DNA of 64,000 nucleotides from Clostridiaceae bacterium Marseille-Q4145 (GTDB lineage: Bacteria; Bacillota; Clostridia; Lachnospirales; Lachnospiraceae): NCBI GenBank assembly GCA_018223365.1, contig JAGTTP010000001.1, positions 2,016,410 to 2,080,409 on the forward strand, read 5' to 3'. The position numbers and the translations under genes are program-made. A model generated the notes under the pieces. The model worked only from the letters and a program-made list of their open reading frames with translations. It was not told where the DNA came from and did no database searches. Position 1 is the first letter of the stretch, and the number at the start of each line of letters is the position of its first letter. This document shows positions 1 to 7,844 of this stretch, one piece after another.

Positions 1-183
1 CTGAAAGAGGAGAAGAATCTTTCATATCTCTTTATCTGTCATAATCTGGCTCTGGTACAGGAATTCTGTGATCGGGTATTGGTCATGAAAGACGGACGAA
101 TTGTGGAGGAGGGTACACCGGATGACGTGATCTGTAATCCGCAGGATGAATATACAAAGATGCTGGTGGAGGCAGTGCTGTAA
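1..183 (+). CDS. ABC transporter ATP-binding protein, C-terminal fragment (oligopeptide/nickel type)
   Basis: Only the last 60 codons are inside the window; the start lies upstream. The reading frame opens at base 1 and stops with TAA at 181-183. The segment has the end of an ABC ATPase: an H-loop region (LFICHNLALV), then a D-loop-distal part with VLVMKDGRIVEEG and a final NPQDEYTKMLVEA-type tail. This ending is typical of the DppF/OppF/NikE subfamily, which energises peptide or nickel import at the inner face of the membrane. Substrate cannot be assigned from this fragment. A perfect 15-bp hairpin follows 33 bp downstream and probably ends the operon. Confidence 0.8.
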   Translation: MKEEKNLSYLFICHNLALVQEFCDRVLVMKDGRIVEEGTPDDVICNPQDEYTKMLVEAVL

Positions 184-216
184 TGGGGCTGTCGGAAAAT
201 AGATAGTTCCAAAGCA

Positions 217-251
217 GGGAGGGTATGACTCACAACGAGTCATACCCTCCC
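217..251 (+). terminator. Perfect 15-bp hairpin after the ABC operon
   Basis: Arms 217-231 and 237-251 (GGGAGGGTATGACTC and its exact complement) flank a 5-base loop. It directly follows the ABC ATPase stop codon. There is no clean T-tract afterwards, so termination may be weak or the hairpin may protect the mRNA 3' end. Confidence 0.6.
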
Positions 252-274
252 TGAATTTATCTGAAAAAAGAAAA

Positions 275-326
275 AAAGATGGCTAACGACAACCATCTTT
301 CTCTCCGTTACATGTTATAATGTAAC
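275..326. repeat. Two short stem-loops upstream of the IS remnant
   Basis: AAAGATGG (275-282) pairs with CCATCTTT (293-300), and GTTACAT (307-313) pairs with ATGTAAC (320-326). They sit between the ABC operon and the transposase remnant and may mark the left end of the former insertion sequence. No matching right end was found. Confidence 0.4.
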
Positions 327-349
327 TATGCTAACCAATAATTATTATA

Positions 350-624
350 ATGATTTTTTTTGAATTAGGGCAACAGAAAATTAACTTTAGTTTCTTCGAA
401 TTGAGTTTACCTGACGACGATCCAGTCTATACCCTAAAAAAGTGATGGAGGAATTAGATTTTTCTGGCTTGTTAGCCAATTGTTCAGATAAGGAAAGAAC
501 CGGGTACAATCCAATCATGATGTATGCTGTAGTTACCTATGCAAATATGCGGGGAATACGTTCTGCTGACCGTATTGTTGATCTGTGTGAAAGAGACCTT
601 TATAATTCTTTCACTCTCCACTAA
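350..624 (+). pseudogene. IS1182-like transposase, truncated N-terminal remnant with a frame change
   Basis: Translation from ATG 350 gives an N-terminus containing FFELSLPDDDPVYTLKK and stops at TGA 443. From 442 the -1 frame continues with VMEELDFSGLLANCSD and ANMRGIRSADRIVDLCERD, then stops at 622-624. Joined, the two parts match the N-terminus of IS1182-family DDE transposases as I know them. The frame change falls on A AAA AAG (436-442), which is in phase for -1 slippage, so it could be programmed or a lost A. The remaining several hundred residues, including the catalytic domain, are absent, so the element is dead. It ends against the convergent AraC gene. Confidence 0.65.
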
Positions 625-1490
625 GTCCATGTACTCGACTTATTTTTTCTATATTTTAACGGAGATACCCCATATGTTTTTTTGAAACTTCTGATAAAAT
701 AACTTACATTCTGATAGCCACTGAGCATTGCAACTTCTGTAACCGAAATATCCGTATTTTGTAACAACTGTTTTGCATGCTCCAACCGCAAATATGTAAT
801 ATATTTTGAAAGCGTAATATGAAAATGTTCTTTAAAATATCGCGATACATATTTTTCTGAAAGATGAAACTGTTCCCCGAATTCCCTTAATGATATCTCC
901 CCTGCAAAACTCTGCTGTATGTATGAAATCATCTCTTTTTCTACAGTATTTCTTCCACTTTTATCATTTTCGACTATAAATCCATTCTCCCACATGTGAA
1001 GAATAAATTGTAAAAGAATTATTTTTATCTTTATCTGAACAGCTATTTCCAACTTCTTTTCATCATTTTTTGCCATATGTATTTCGGCCAACTGCTCACA
1101 CAACTCTTTTTCTGTATCCTTGATTCTTGGCCTTATCATCAAATGACCATTTTTTAATGGAGTAAGCAACTTATCATCTAACATATCATCTGTGCAAAAA
1201 GAGATATATTTTAGCGGAAAAAGGAAAGTAAAATAATCCACGTCACCAGACTGTGAACCCATGAAATGCAGATTACCCGGTGACACCACAAAGGCATCCC
1301 CGGGGGTTCCGATATAGTTTTCTCCTGAAATACTTACAGTCAAGGTTCCACTTTTTACATATATAATTTCAAGTTCGTCATGCCAATGTACCGGTATCTG
1401 AAATGATCGTCCCTCATTTCTTATATGATATGTACTAAACGGATTCTCCTTTGTTCCATGCGGTTTATTTTCCTTTAATTCAAAGTACAC
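621..1490 (-). CDS. AraC-family transcriptional regulator with N-terminal cupin domain
   Basis: The 289-residue protein has the usual two-domain AraC layout. The N-terminal half is cupin-like (HWHDELEIIYVKSGTLTVSI, residues about 35-55), the ligand-sensing part. The C-terminal ~100 residues carry two helix-turn-helices (EISLREFGEQFHLSEKYVSRYFKEHF and ISVTEVAMLSGYQNVSYFIRSFKKTYGVSPLKYRK). It is transcribed in the same direction as the MATE exporter at 1500-2822, whose stop codon lies only 10 bp upstream of this start, so the two are probably one operon. The regulator may control that exporter, but the ligand is unknown. Its stop codon overlaps the end of the transposase remnant by a few bases. 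Confidence 0.88.
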   Translation of the reverse strand: MYFELKENKPHGTKENPFSTYHIRNEGRSFQIPVHWHDELEIIYVKSGTLTVSISGENYIGTPGDAFVVSPGNLHFMGSQSGDVDYFTFLFPLKYISFCTDDMLDDKLLTPLKNGHLMIRPRIKDTEKELCEQLAEIHMAKNDEKKLEIAVQIKIKIILLQFILHMWENGFIVENDKSGRNTVEKEMISYIQQSFAGEISLREFGEQFHLSEKYVSRYFKEHFHITLSKYITYLRLEHAKQLLQNTDISVTEVAMLSGYQNVSYFIRSFKKTYGVSPLKYRKNKSSTWT

Positions 1491-1499
1491 AATCTCTCC

Positions 1500-2822
1500 C
1501 TAAAATTCTATAAGACTCTTGTTTTTCCATTTTCCACTTTTCCATCTAAGTACCATTCCCACAGCCCTCGCGCATTCATCACTTGCCATAGCAATATATG
1601 CCCCCACTGCCAGAAGTCCCATATGTACTCCGAGAAAATACGTGCCACCGACCGCGAACAGATACATAAAAATTGCACCTAATATAACCGGAAAAAGTGC
1701 ATCTCCACTCGTTTTTAATGCCTGACCATATACAAGGTTTGTTATCCTTCCAAATTCAAGAAAGACATCTACTATTAACAACTTTACCACAAGATTTATC
1801 ATCTGTATATCATCAGTAAATATATGCACGATAAAATGTCCGGACAATGCAAATGTCACTGAAAAGCATGTTGCTGTTATAATACCATATATCGCAGCTT
1901 TTCTCGTACCTTTGTCACATTCTTCAAATTCCTTTGCACCAATTCTCCAACCGGTCATGATTGCATTCGCCTGTGCAAGTGCAGCTCCCACACAATACGA
2001 AAAATTAGCAATCTGCACAGTATACGAACGTGCTGTAACATTCATTCCATCTGCATCCATCTGATTCATAAAACGAACTATAAGTGTCATTGCTATGTTA
2101 TAAAGTGCCGTTTCAAATGCAGAAGGAAAACCGATCTTAACAATCTGCGCAAGTATCTTTCTTGATAACATTCGCTCAGGGCTCTGCTTTGCTTTTATAA
2201 GCACAGCTCCCATTCCGGCTACAATAATAAGATTCACAATTCTTGAGATAACTGTGGCAACAGCAACGCCCATTACGCCCCAGTTAAACATAAATAAGAA
2301 TACTGAATTAAGTATTATATTAATCACATTTCCAACGACAGTTCCTATCAAAGAATGCTTTGTATATCCAAACACCCTCAAATAACTGGAGAAAATAGGG
2401 ATCAGTGCATTCAAAAAACAGGTTCCCCCAACAATTTTAAGGTATGTTTCAGCCGGAGCAAGCAAAGCCGGAGCAATACTTACGATTCTAAGTATTCCAC
2501 CAGAAAAAACAGCTAGAATAACCGACATCAAGATACCTATCATTGCATTAAACATAAGTCCAAGCTGTCTTGCCTGATATGCAATCCCAGGTCTTCCGGC
2601 TCCGATATTTTGTGACATAACAGCTACCATCCCCGATGATATCACCCCAAACATGATAATAAAAACACTTATATAGGTATTAGCTGTTCCCACTGCTCCT
2701 ACAGCCTGGTCACTTACAGACGATAGCATAAGCGTATCGACCATACCCGAAAGCATATAGAATAAAGTCTCTAAGCATATTGGCACAGATAGCTGTGTTA
2801 ATGTTTTTCTTTCCGCTGCCAT
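1500..2822 (-). CDS. MATE family efflux transporter
   Basis: A hydrophobic 440-residue protein with the spacing of about twelve membrane helices in two similar halves, as expected for MATE (NorM/DinF-like) Na+- or H+-coupled drug/metabolite exporters. The start at ATG 2822 (MAAERKTLTQLSVPICLETL) is preferred over the longer frame to 2861, because GAGGAG lies six bases upstream of it. It is followed closely by the AraC regulator, suggesting a regulated exporter unit. It is one of three MATE genes in the window (others at 12364 and 17510). Substrate cannot be predicted. Confidence 0.88.
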   Translation of the reverse strand: MAAERKTLTQLSVPICLETLFYMLSGMVDTLMLSSVSDQAVGAVGTANTYISVFIIMFGVISSGMVAVMSQNIGAGRPGIAYQARQLGLMFNAMIGILMSVILAVFSGGILRIVSIAPALLAPAETYLKIVGGTCFLNALIPIFSSYLRVFGYTKHSLIGTVVGNVINIILNSVFLFMFNWGVMGVAVATVISRIVNLIIVAGMGAVLIKAKQSPERMLSRKILAQIVKIGFPSAFETALYNIAMTLIVRFMNQMDADGMNVTARSYTVQIANFSYCVGAALAQANAIMTGWRIGAKEFEECDKGTRKAAIYGIITATCFSVTFALSGHFIVHIFTDDIQMINLVVKLLIVDVFLEFGRITNLVYGQALKTSGDALFPVILGAIFMYLFAVGGTYFLGVHMGLLAVGAYIAMASDECARAVGMVLRWKSGKWKNKSLIEF

Positions 2823-2887
2823 GGTTTTCTCCTCACATACAAATATATCATACCTTATCAATAATACGATATCTTTCTATGTAATTC

Positions 2888-2905
2888 TTGTATAATATCA
2901 TACAA
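2888..2905 (-). promoter_or_regulatory. Palindromic operator-like site upstream of the MATE/AraC operon
   Basis: TTGTAT-N6-ATACAA is a perfect 6+6 inverted repeat 66 bp upstream of the MATE start. Read on the minus strand, its TTGTAT can serve as a -35 hexamer with TACATA 16 bases further on. The regulator is unknown; the form would suit an AraC- or GntR-type dimer. Confidence 0.35.
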
Positions 2906-2974
2906 AAATTGCACTATTTCTACTTTTATAGTTCTTTCTCTTCACTTGTCTGTATGCAAAGTCACCACTTACTT

Positions 2975-3492
2975 TTAATTTGTAAAATACTCCGGATATT
3001 GTTTCATAATTTCATTTTTTTCCGTCTGATAGCGAGTCAGATGGCGCGCCATTAACATTTCAGCCATTTCCACATCTTTTCGCTTTCATGCATATAATAT
3101 ATCTTCATGATCTGGAATCGTTGATGTTGCCTGTCCTGTTTTAGCAGCAAGTGCACGAAATCGATCAAAGTGAACCATTTGTTCTTCGATAAAATCGATA
3201 GGACCACATTTTACCGGCACATTCAAAGATCAGGCGATGAAATTCATTGTCAATTTCAATAAAACGGTCACCATCTTTAGAAATCAGACAAAGTTTTTGC
3301 TGTGCAATATTTTGCTCCAGTGCAAGCAGATAAGCGTCAGTGATAGATTCACAGGCACGTTTAACTACTGCTGTTTCCATGACAAAACGTACAAAACCAG
3401 ATTCTTCAACAATTGCATAATCAATTTTGGAAATGTAACTTCCTCTTTGTGGACGGATTTCTACCAGTCCGATACGATTTAATTCAATACTA
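2975..3492 (-). pseudogene. GntR-family (FCD/FadR-like) regulator, broken
   Basis: The minus strand carries most of an FCD-type effector domain: LNRIGLVEIRPQRGSYISKI, then a helical stretch to EFHRLIFECAGK. The frame then shifts at about 3190-3210 and continues as IDFIEEQMVHFDRFRALAAKTG, runs through an in-frame TGA at 3086-3088, and ends at TAA 2975. The N-terminal winged helix-turn-helix is not recognisable upstream of 3492. With a frameshift, an internal stop and a missing DNA-binding domain it cannot make a working regulator. It may once have controlled the neighbouring cyclophilin, M24 peptidase or hydantoinase genes. Confidence 0.75.
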
Positions 3493-3587
3493 GTATAGAT
3501 GATGAGATTGTAAGAAGTGTGAACGGAGCCAATAAAAGCAGCGGAATTAAGAATATAATTCTGTATAAGGTTGCGGGAACAGAACAA

Positions 3588-3900
3588 GGAAAAAGCTTAC
3601 CAGTCAGCGAATGCTATTAACATTATTCCATACGTCCATAGATAGAGGGGCATATTGAATATTGGGGCATCAGGAAATTCAAGAATTTAGGACATAAGAT
3701 ATTATGAAACAAAATGCAGGGATTTAAATTACAAAGATATAGATCCCTGCATCTGTTTTGAGAGATAATCACCAAACCGAAATCTATTTATCCATACATC
3801 TTATAATATGATTGAGTGTAACACTTTCTGTTTTCACACATTCATTGTAATCTAATTCTGTTAAATTACTTATTATATTAATAACGCAGTTTTTAAATTT
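3588..3900. other. Intergenic region with one inverted repeat, no gene seen
   Basis: This AT-rich stretch holds no convincing ORF. It contains ATGCAGGGAT (3714-3723) and its perfect complement (3743-3752) around a 19-base loop, possibly a terminator. On the minus strand a short T-rich run follows the stem, which would suit the cyclophilin operon reading that way. Confidence 0.45.
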
Positions 3901-4482
3901 TTAAGGAGAGACACAAGGCCAGAAAAGTGGTTTTGCAATGCCAGTCAGGCGAGTTGGTTCTCCGTAAGATACGCCAAAGGTTTCAATCTGAATCTGTTCG
4001 ATGAAGACAGGATAAACAGGGGTGTTGATCTTAACATTCGGTTCACCTGGATATGGAACAGGATAAGTTTCCAATTGTTCAAGACGTCGAATCTCTTCCA
4101 TGCCATTTACAATTTTTCCGAAAATAGGATAAACGCCAGTGATTGCCGGGCAATCCGCAAGTGGAAAGAAAAATTCTCCGCCTGCAATCTCTGGTGCGCC
4201 ATAACCGCCAAGTCCAATTGTACCTGGAACAGCTTCCAGATATTTTCCGGATTTTACATCATTGGGAATGAAATAGCAGGCTTTGGGATTATGAAAAGCA
4301 TGGTAACTCATATCAAGAACCCAGCCTGGGACGATTCTCTCAATTGGGTAATGATCATAGACACCTTGTTTTGCAAGATATATAAAACTGGTAACTGCAT
4401 TGGGGGCAATATCAGGGTAAAGCTCAATCTGAATAACACTGCCGTTTGAAAAAGTTATTGTGGCAACTGGATTTTTTTTCAT
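3901..4482 (-). CDS. Cyclophilin-type peptidyl-prolyl cis-trans isomerase
   Basis: The 193-residue protein matches the cyclophilin fold: an opening ATITFSNGSVIQIELYPDIAPNAVTSFIYLAKQGVYD strand-helix pattern, a central GTIGLGG and a later PIFGKIVNGMEEIRRLEQL. It has no signal peptide, so it is probably cytoplasmic. The usual FHR and QGGD catalytic motifs are changed (IERIVPGWVLDM is at the first), so activity may be lower or altered. It follows the M24 peptidase by 14 bp on the same strand. A prolyl isomerase next to a proline-type peptidase suggests a shared role in handling proline peptides, but this is only context. Confidence 0.82.
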   Translation of the reverse strand: MKKNPVATITFSNGSVIQIELYPDIAPNAVTSFIYLAKQGVYDHYPIERIVPGWVLDMSYHAFHNPKACYFIPNDVKSGKYLEAVPGTIGLGGYGAPEIAGGEFFFPLADCPAITGVYPIFGKIVNGMEEIRRLEQLETYPVPYPGEPNVKINTPVYPVFIEQIQIETFGVSYGEPTRLTGIAKPLFWPCVSP

Positions 4483-4496
4483 AAAGCTCTTCTTTC

Positions 4497-5573
4497 TTAG
4501 TCAATCACTGTCAGTTCTTTTGAAAAATGATTCAATATTTCATGCCCATGGTCTGTAACAAGAACCAGATCCTCCACTCGAACTCCCATATCATTTTCAA
4601 GATATACACCCGGCTCAATCGAAAAAATATTTCCGGGGACAGCTTTGTCGGCAGAAGCAGAAGAAACATCTCCAAATTCGTGATCTTCAAGTCCGATGAA
4701 ATGTCCGAGGCGATGGGTAAAAGCAGAACCATATCCCTTGTCTGTGATGATTCCACGTGCAATCTGATCCAGAGAAGAAAGAGGAATTCCAGGAGTCACA
4801 GCTTTTTCAGCTTCTTCGTTTGCTTTTAATACCGTATGATAAACTTCTTGTTGATGTTGTGTTACGTTTTTGTAAAAGAAGGTTCTGGTCATATCAGAAC
4901 AATATCCTTCCCATGTACAGCCAATATCGACCAGAATACAATCTCCGGGTTTTAATCGGGTGTCATCCGGCCAGTGATGTCCGCTTGCAGCATTGCTTCC
5001 AAATGCAAACAGAGGTTCAAAGCTTAAGCCGTCAGCACCAAGATCACGGTAGATTTTTTTCAATTGTTCTGCAAGATCTGTTTCGGTAACTCCTTCTTTG
5101 AAAAAGTGTGTGATTTCTGCCATAGCCATATCGTTAAGGTGGGATGCTTTGCGCATAAGTTCCTGTTCCTGAATATCTTTGACTGCACGTGCCTGATCAA
5201 GTGCCAGAGAGGCATTTACAAAACCGGAGGCAGCTTTTTGGTCGATAAGCGGAAGAAGAAATCTTGCAGGCATATTTTTATCAATTCCCAGCGGTTCCGT
5301 ATGATCAGTTGTTTTTATTACAAGATCCATATAGGAATCAGAGTCAGTAAAACGTACTTTTTCCACACCAAGATCTTCAGGTACCGTTTCTAGCTGATTG
5401 ATAAAAATTTTATGGTTTCCATTTTGATTTAAGTAGAGTGCATAAAATCGTTCAAATGGTTTTATCATGCGTCCTGTCAGATAAAAAATAGCTAGTGGGT
5501 CTGCAATCAGAATCTGTGACAGATTCAGGGATTCCATATTTTTCAATACAGCTTCAACGCGATTTTGTTTCAT
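4497..5573 (-). CDS. M24 family metallopeptidase (Xaa-Pro dipeptidase-like)
   Basis: From ATG 5573 (AGAAAGG upstream; the in-frame extension to 5648 has no better site) the protein has 358 residues. Residues ~1-130 form a creatinase-N-like domain and ~135-358 the pita-bread catalytic domain. All five expected metal ligands are visible: Asp216 (VDIGC), Asp227 (SDMTRTF), His291 (GHFIG), Glu320 (SIEPG) and Glu334 (VRVEDLV). These two-metal enzymes cleave Xaa-Pro bonds; creatinases share the fold. It is divergent from the hydantoinase pair at 5799. Whether it acts on proline peptides or on a product of that pathway cannot be told. Confidence 0.88.
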   Translation of the reverse strand: MKQNRVEAVLKNMESLNLSQILIADPLAIFYLTGRMIKPFERFYALYLNQNGNHKIFINQLETVPEDLGVEKVRFTDSDSYMDLVIKTTDHTEPLGIDKNMPARFLLPLIDQKAASGFVNASLALDQARAVKDIQEQELMRKASHLNDMAMAEITHFFKEGVTETDLAEQLKKIYRDLGADGLSFEPLFAFGSNAASGHHWPDDTRLKPGDCILVDIGCTWEGYCSDMTRTFFYKNVTQHQQEVYHTVLKANEEAEKAVTPGIPLSSLDQIARGIITDKGYGSAFTHRLGHFIGLEDHEFGDVSSASADKAVPGNIFSIEPGVYLENDMGVRVEDLVLVTDHGHEILNHFSKELTVID

Positions 5574-5696
5574 TTTTTTGCCTTTCTGTAAATAGAAGAT
5601 ATCATTTATTGCCTGTTTTGCTTCATAGTAACACATTTCTTTTTCCAAATCTATATAGACTCAATAGATATTCTGCACTTTATTACCATAACAGAT

Positions 5697-5724
5697 TGCT
5701 TTGGTAAAGTATATATGATACACT
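5697..5724 (+). promoter_or_regulatory. Probable promoter of the hyuA-hyuB operon
   Basis: TTGCTT (5697-5702), a 16-base spacer and TACACT (5719-5724), 75 bp before the hyuA start. Weak consensus; assigned mainly from position in the divergent intergenic region. Confidence 0.4.
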
Positions 5725-5798
5725 GATACGCAAGAATGGAAAGAATTGCAGTAGTGGATTTTGTACATTTGACAATAACATACGAGGAGGAACCTAAT

Positions 5799-7844
5799 AT
5801 GAAAGTTGCAACTGACATTGGCGGCACCTTTACTGATCTGGTAGCGATTGATGAAAATGGATCGCTGATTCTGGAAAAGGCACATACCACACCGCCGAAT
5901 TTTGATCAGGGTGTTATGGACGTTCTGAAAAAAAGTGGTGTAGATATGAAAAGCATTGAGGCTTTTTTCCATGGAACCACAACGATCATTAATGCACTGA
6001 CAGAAAGAAAAGGTGCAAAAACAGCCTTGATCACAACAAAGGGTTTCCGGGATATTCTGGAACTGGCGAGAGGTAATCGTCCGGATTTGTTTAACATGGT
6101 ATTTGAAAAACCAACACCGTTTGTTCCGCGTTATTTACGCCGTGAAGTGACAGAACGTATCAGCTATAAAGGTGAAATTCTGACACCATTAAGTGAAGAA
6201 GATATTCGCACGGCAGTGGAATATCTGAAAAAGGAACAGGTGGAGGCTATTGCTGTCTGCTACATCAATTCTTATGCAAATGAAGAACATGAACGTAAAA
6301 CAGTTGAAAAAATCAAAGAATTATGGCCGGAAGTATATGTATGCCCGTCTGTTGATATCACGAGAGAATGGCGTGAATATGAAAGAACCTCAACAGCTGT
6401 TCTGAATGCATACGTTATGCCGGTGGCATCCTCTTATCTGAATCGTCTGGGACAGAGACTTACAGATGCCGGAATGCCGGAAAACCGTTACATCATGCAG
6501 AGTAATGGCGGAACTACAACATTTGAACAGGCAAAACTGACTCCTGTTAATATTGTAGAATCAGGTCCTGTAGCCGGTGTGTTTGGTTCTTCTATTCTTG
6601 GAAAAATCATTGGCGAACCGAATATTATCGCATTTGATGTGGGTGGAACAACAGCGAAATGTTCTCTGATCGATCAGGGAGCAGTAAAAGTAACTACTTC
6701 TTACTATATCGAAAAAGACGAAAGACATGCAGGCTATCCGATCATGGCACCTGTTGTCGATATTGTAGAGATCGGAAATGGTGGAGGATCCATCGCATGG
6801 ATCGATGAAGGAGGATCTCTGAAAGTTGGACCAAAGAGTGCAGGTGCGCTTCCGGGACCTGTTGCTTATGGAAAGAACGGAACAGAACCCACCACCACAG
6901 ATGCCAATCTGATTGCAGGACGTCTTTCTGCGAAGAATTTCGACATGGAAGTCTCTCTTGACAATGTGAAGAATGCTTTGGTGGAAAAAGTCGGAAAACA
7001 TTTTAATATTTCTGCGGAAGAATCAGCAGAGAGCATTATTCGTGTGGCAGATTCTAATATGAATAATGCGTTAAAGCTGATTTCTGTACGGCGTGGATAT
7101 GACCCTCGTGATTTTGCGATGGTTGCATTTGGAGGAGGAGGCCCGATGCATGGACCGACACTCGCCAAAGAACTGAATATTCGTAAGGTCATTATTCCGG
7201 TAGCAGCTTCTGTATTTTCAGCATGGGGTATGCTGATGAGTGATATTCGTCATGACTTTATTCAGACAAAGATTCTTTCATTCCAGAATGCTTCTATGGA
7301 TGAACTGAATGCGATGTGGAAATCACAGATTGATGAGGCACATAAGATACTGGCATCAGAGGGACTTAAGGAAGATCAGGCTGTATTTACTTTTATTGCA
7401 GATATGCGTTATGCGGGACAGGAACATACGGTACAGGTACAGGCTCCGGCTTATCCATGGAAAGAGGAAGATCGTGCTGAAATCATGAATCGTTTCCACA
7501 AAACACATGAGCATTTCTATACCTTCTCATTGCCAGATACACCGGCAGAGATTGTAAATCTTCATCTTGTGGCATATGGTCAGTTGAACAAACCTGCATT
7601 ACAGAAGATTGCACCTCAAAAAGATGATATTTCCAGCGCATTGAAGGAAACACGTCCTGTATTCTTTAACGGTGATGGCTGGCTGGATACACCAATCTAT
7701 GATCGGAGCAAGCTTGGATTCGGTGCAAAAGCACAGGGTCCATTGGTTGTAGAAGAGCCTACTACCGCAACTGTAGTTTGCCCGGGACAAAGCTTAAGTG
7801 TAGATGAATACGGTAACCTGATCGTAGAAATGGAGGTGGAATAA
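5799..7844 (+). CDS. hyuA: Hydantoinase/oxoprolinase-type subunit A (HyuA-like, ATP-dependent)
   Basis: ATG 5799 is chosen because AGGAGG lies 8 bases upstream; it gives 681 residues, normal for HyuA. The N-terminus has an actin/ASKHA-type phosphate loop (DIGGTFTDLVAIDE, residues 6-19), then FHGTTTIINAL. A second nucleotide-fold signature (FDVGGTTAKCSLI) is near residue 280, and VEIGNGGGSIAW follows. The family uses ATP to open hydantoin-like rings (N-methylhydantoin, 5-oxoproline) or carboxylates ketones. The substrate here is not identifiable. The stop codon overlaps the start of hyuB (TAATG), so the two subunits are translationally coupled. Confidence 0.87.
   Translation: MKVATDIGGTFTDLVAIDENGSLILEKAHTTPPNFDQGVMDVLKKSGVDMKSIEAFFHGTTTIINALTERKGAKTALITTKGFRDILELARGNRPDLFNMVFEKPTPFVPRYLRREVTERISYKGEILTPLSEEDIRTAVEYLKKEQVEAIAVCYINSYANEEHERKTVEKIKELWPEVYVCPSVDITREWREYERTSTAVLNAYVMPVASSYLNRLGQRLTDAGMPENRYIMQSNGGTTTFEQAKLTPVNIVESGPVAGVFGSSILGKIIGEPNIIAFDVGGTTAKCSLIDQGAVKVTTSYYIEKDERHAGYPIMAPVVDIVEIGNGGGSIAWIDEGGSLKVGPKSAGALPGPVAYGKNGTEPTTTDANLIAGRLSAKNFDMEVSLDNVKNALVEKVGKHFNISAEESAESIIRVADSNMNNALKLISVRRGYDPRDFAMVAFGGGGPMHGPTLAKELNIRKVIIPVAASVFSAWGMLMSDIRHDFIQTKILSFQNASMDELNAMWKSQIDEAHKILASEGLKEDQAVFTFIADMRYAGQEHTVQVQAPAYPWKEEDRAEIMNRFHKTHEHFYTFSLPDTPAEIVNLHLVAYGQLNKPALQKIAPQKDDISSALKETRPVFFNGDGWLDTPIYDRSKLGFGAKAQGPLVVEEPTTATVVCPGQSLSVDEYGNLIVEMEVE

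Noticed and set aside
3480..3640. Short plus-strand frame next to the GntR remnant
   Set aside because: About 40 codons with no start site and no family resemblance; likely chance.
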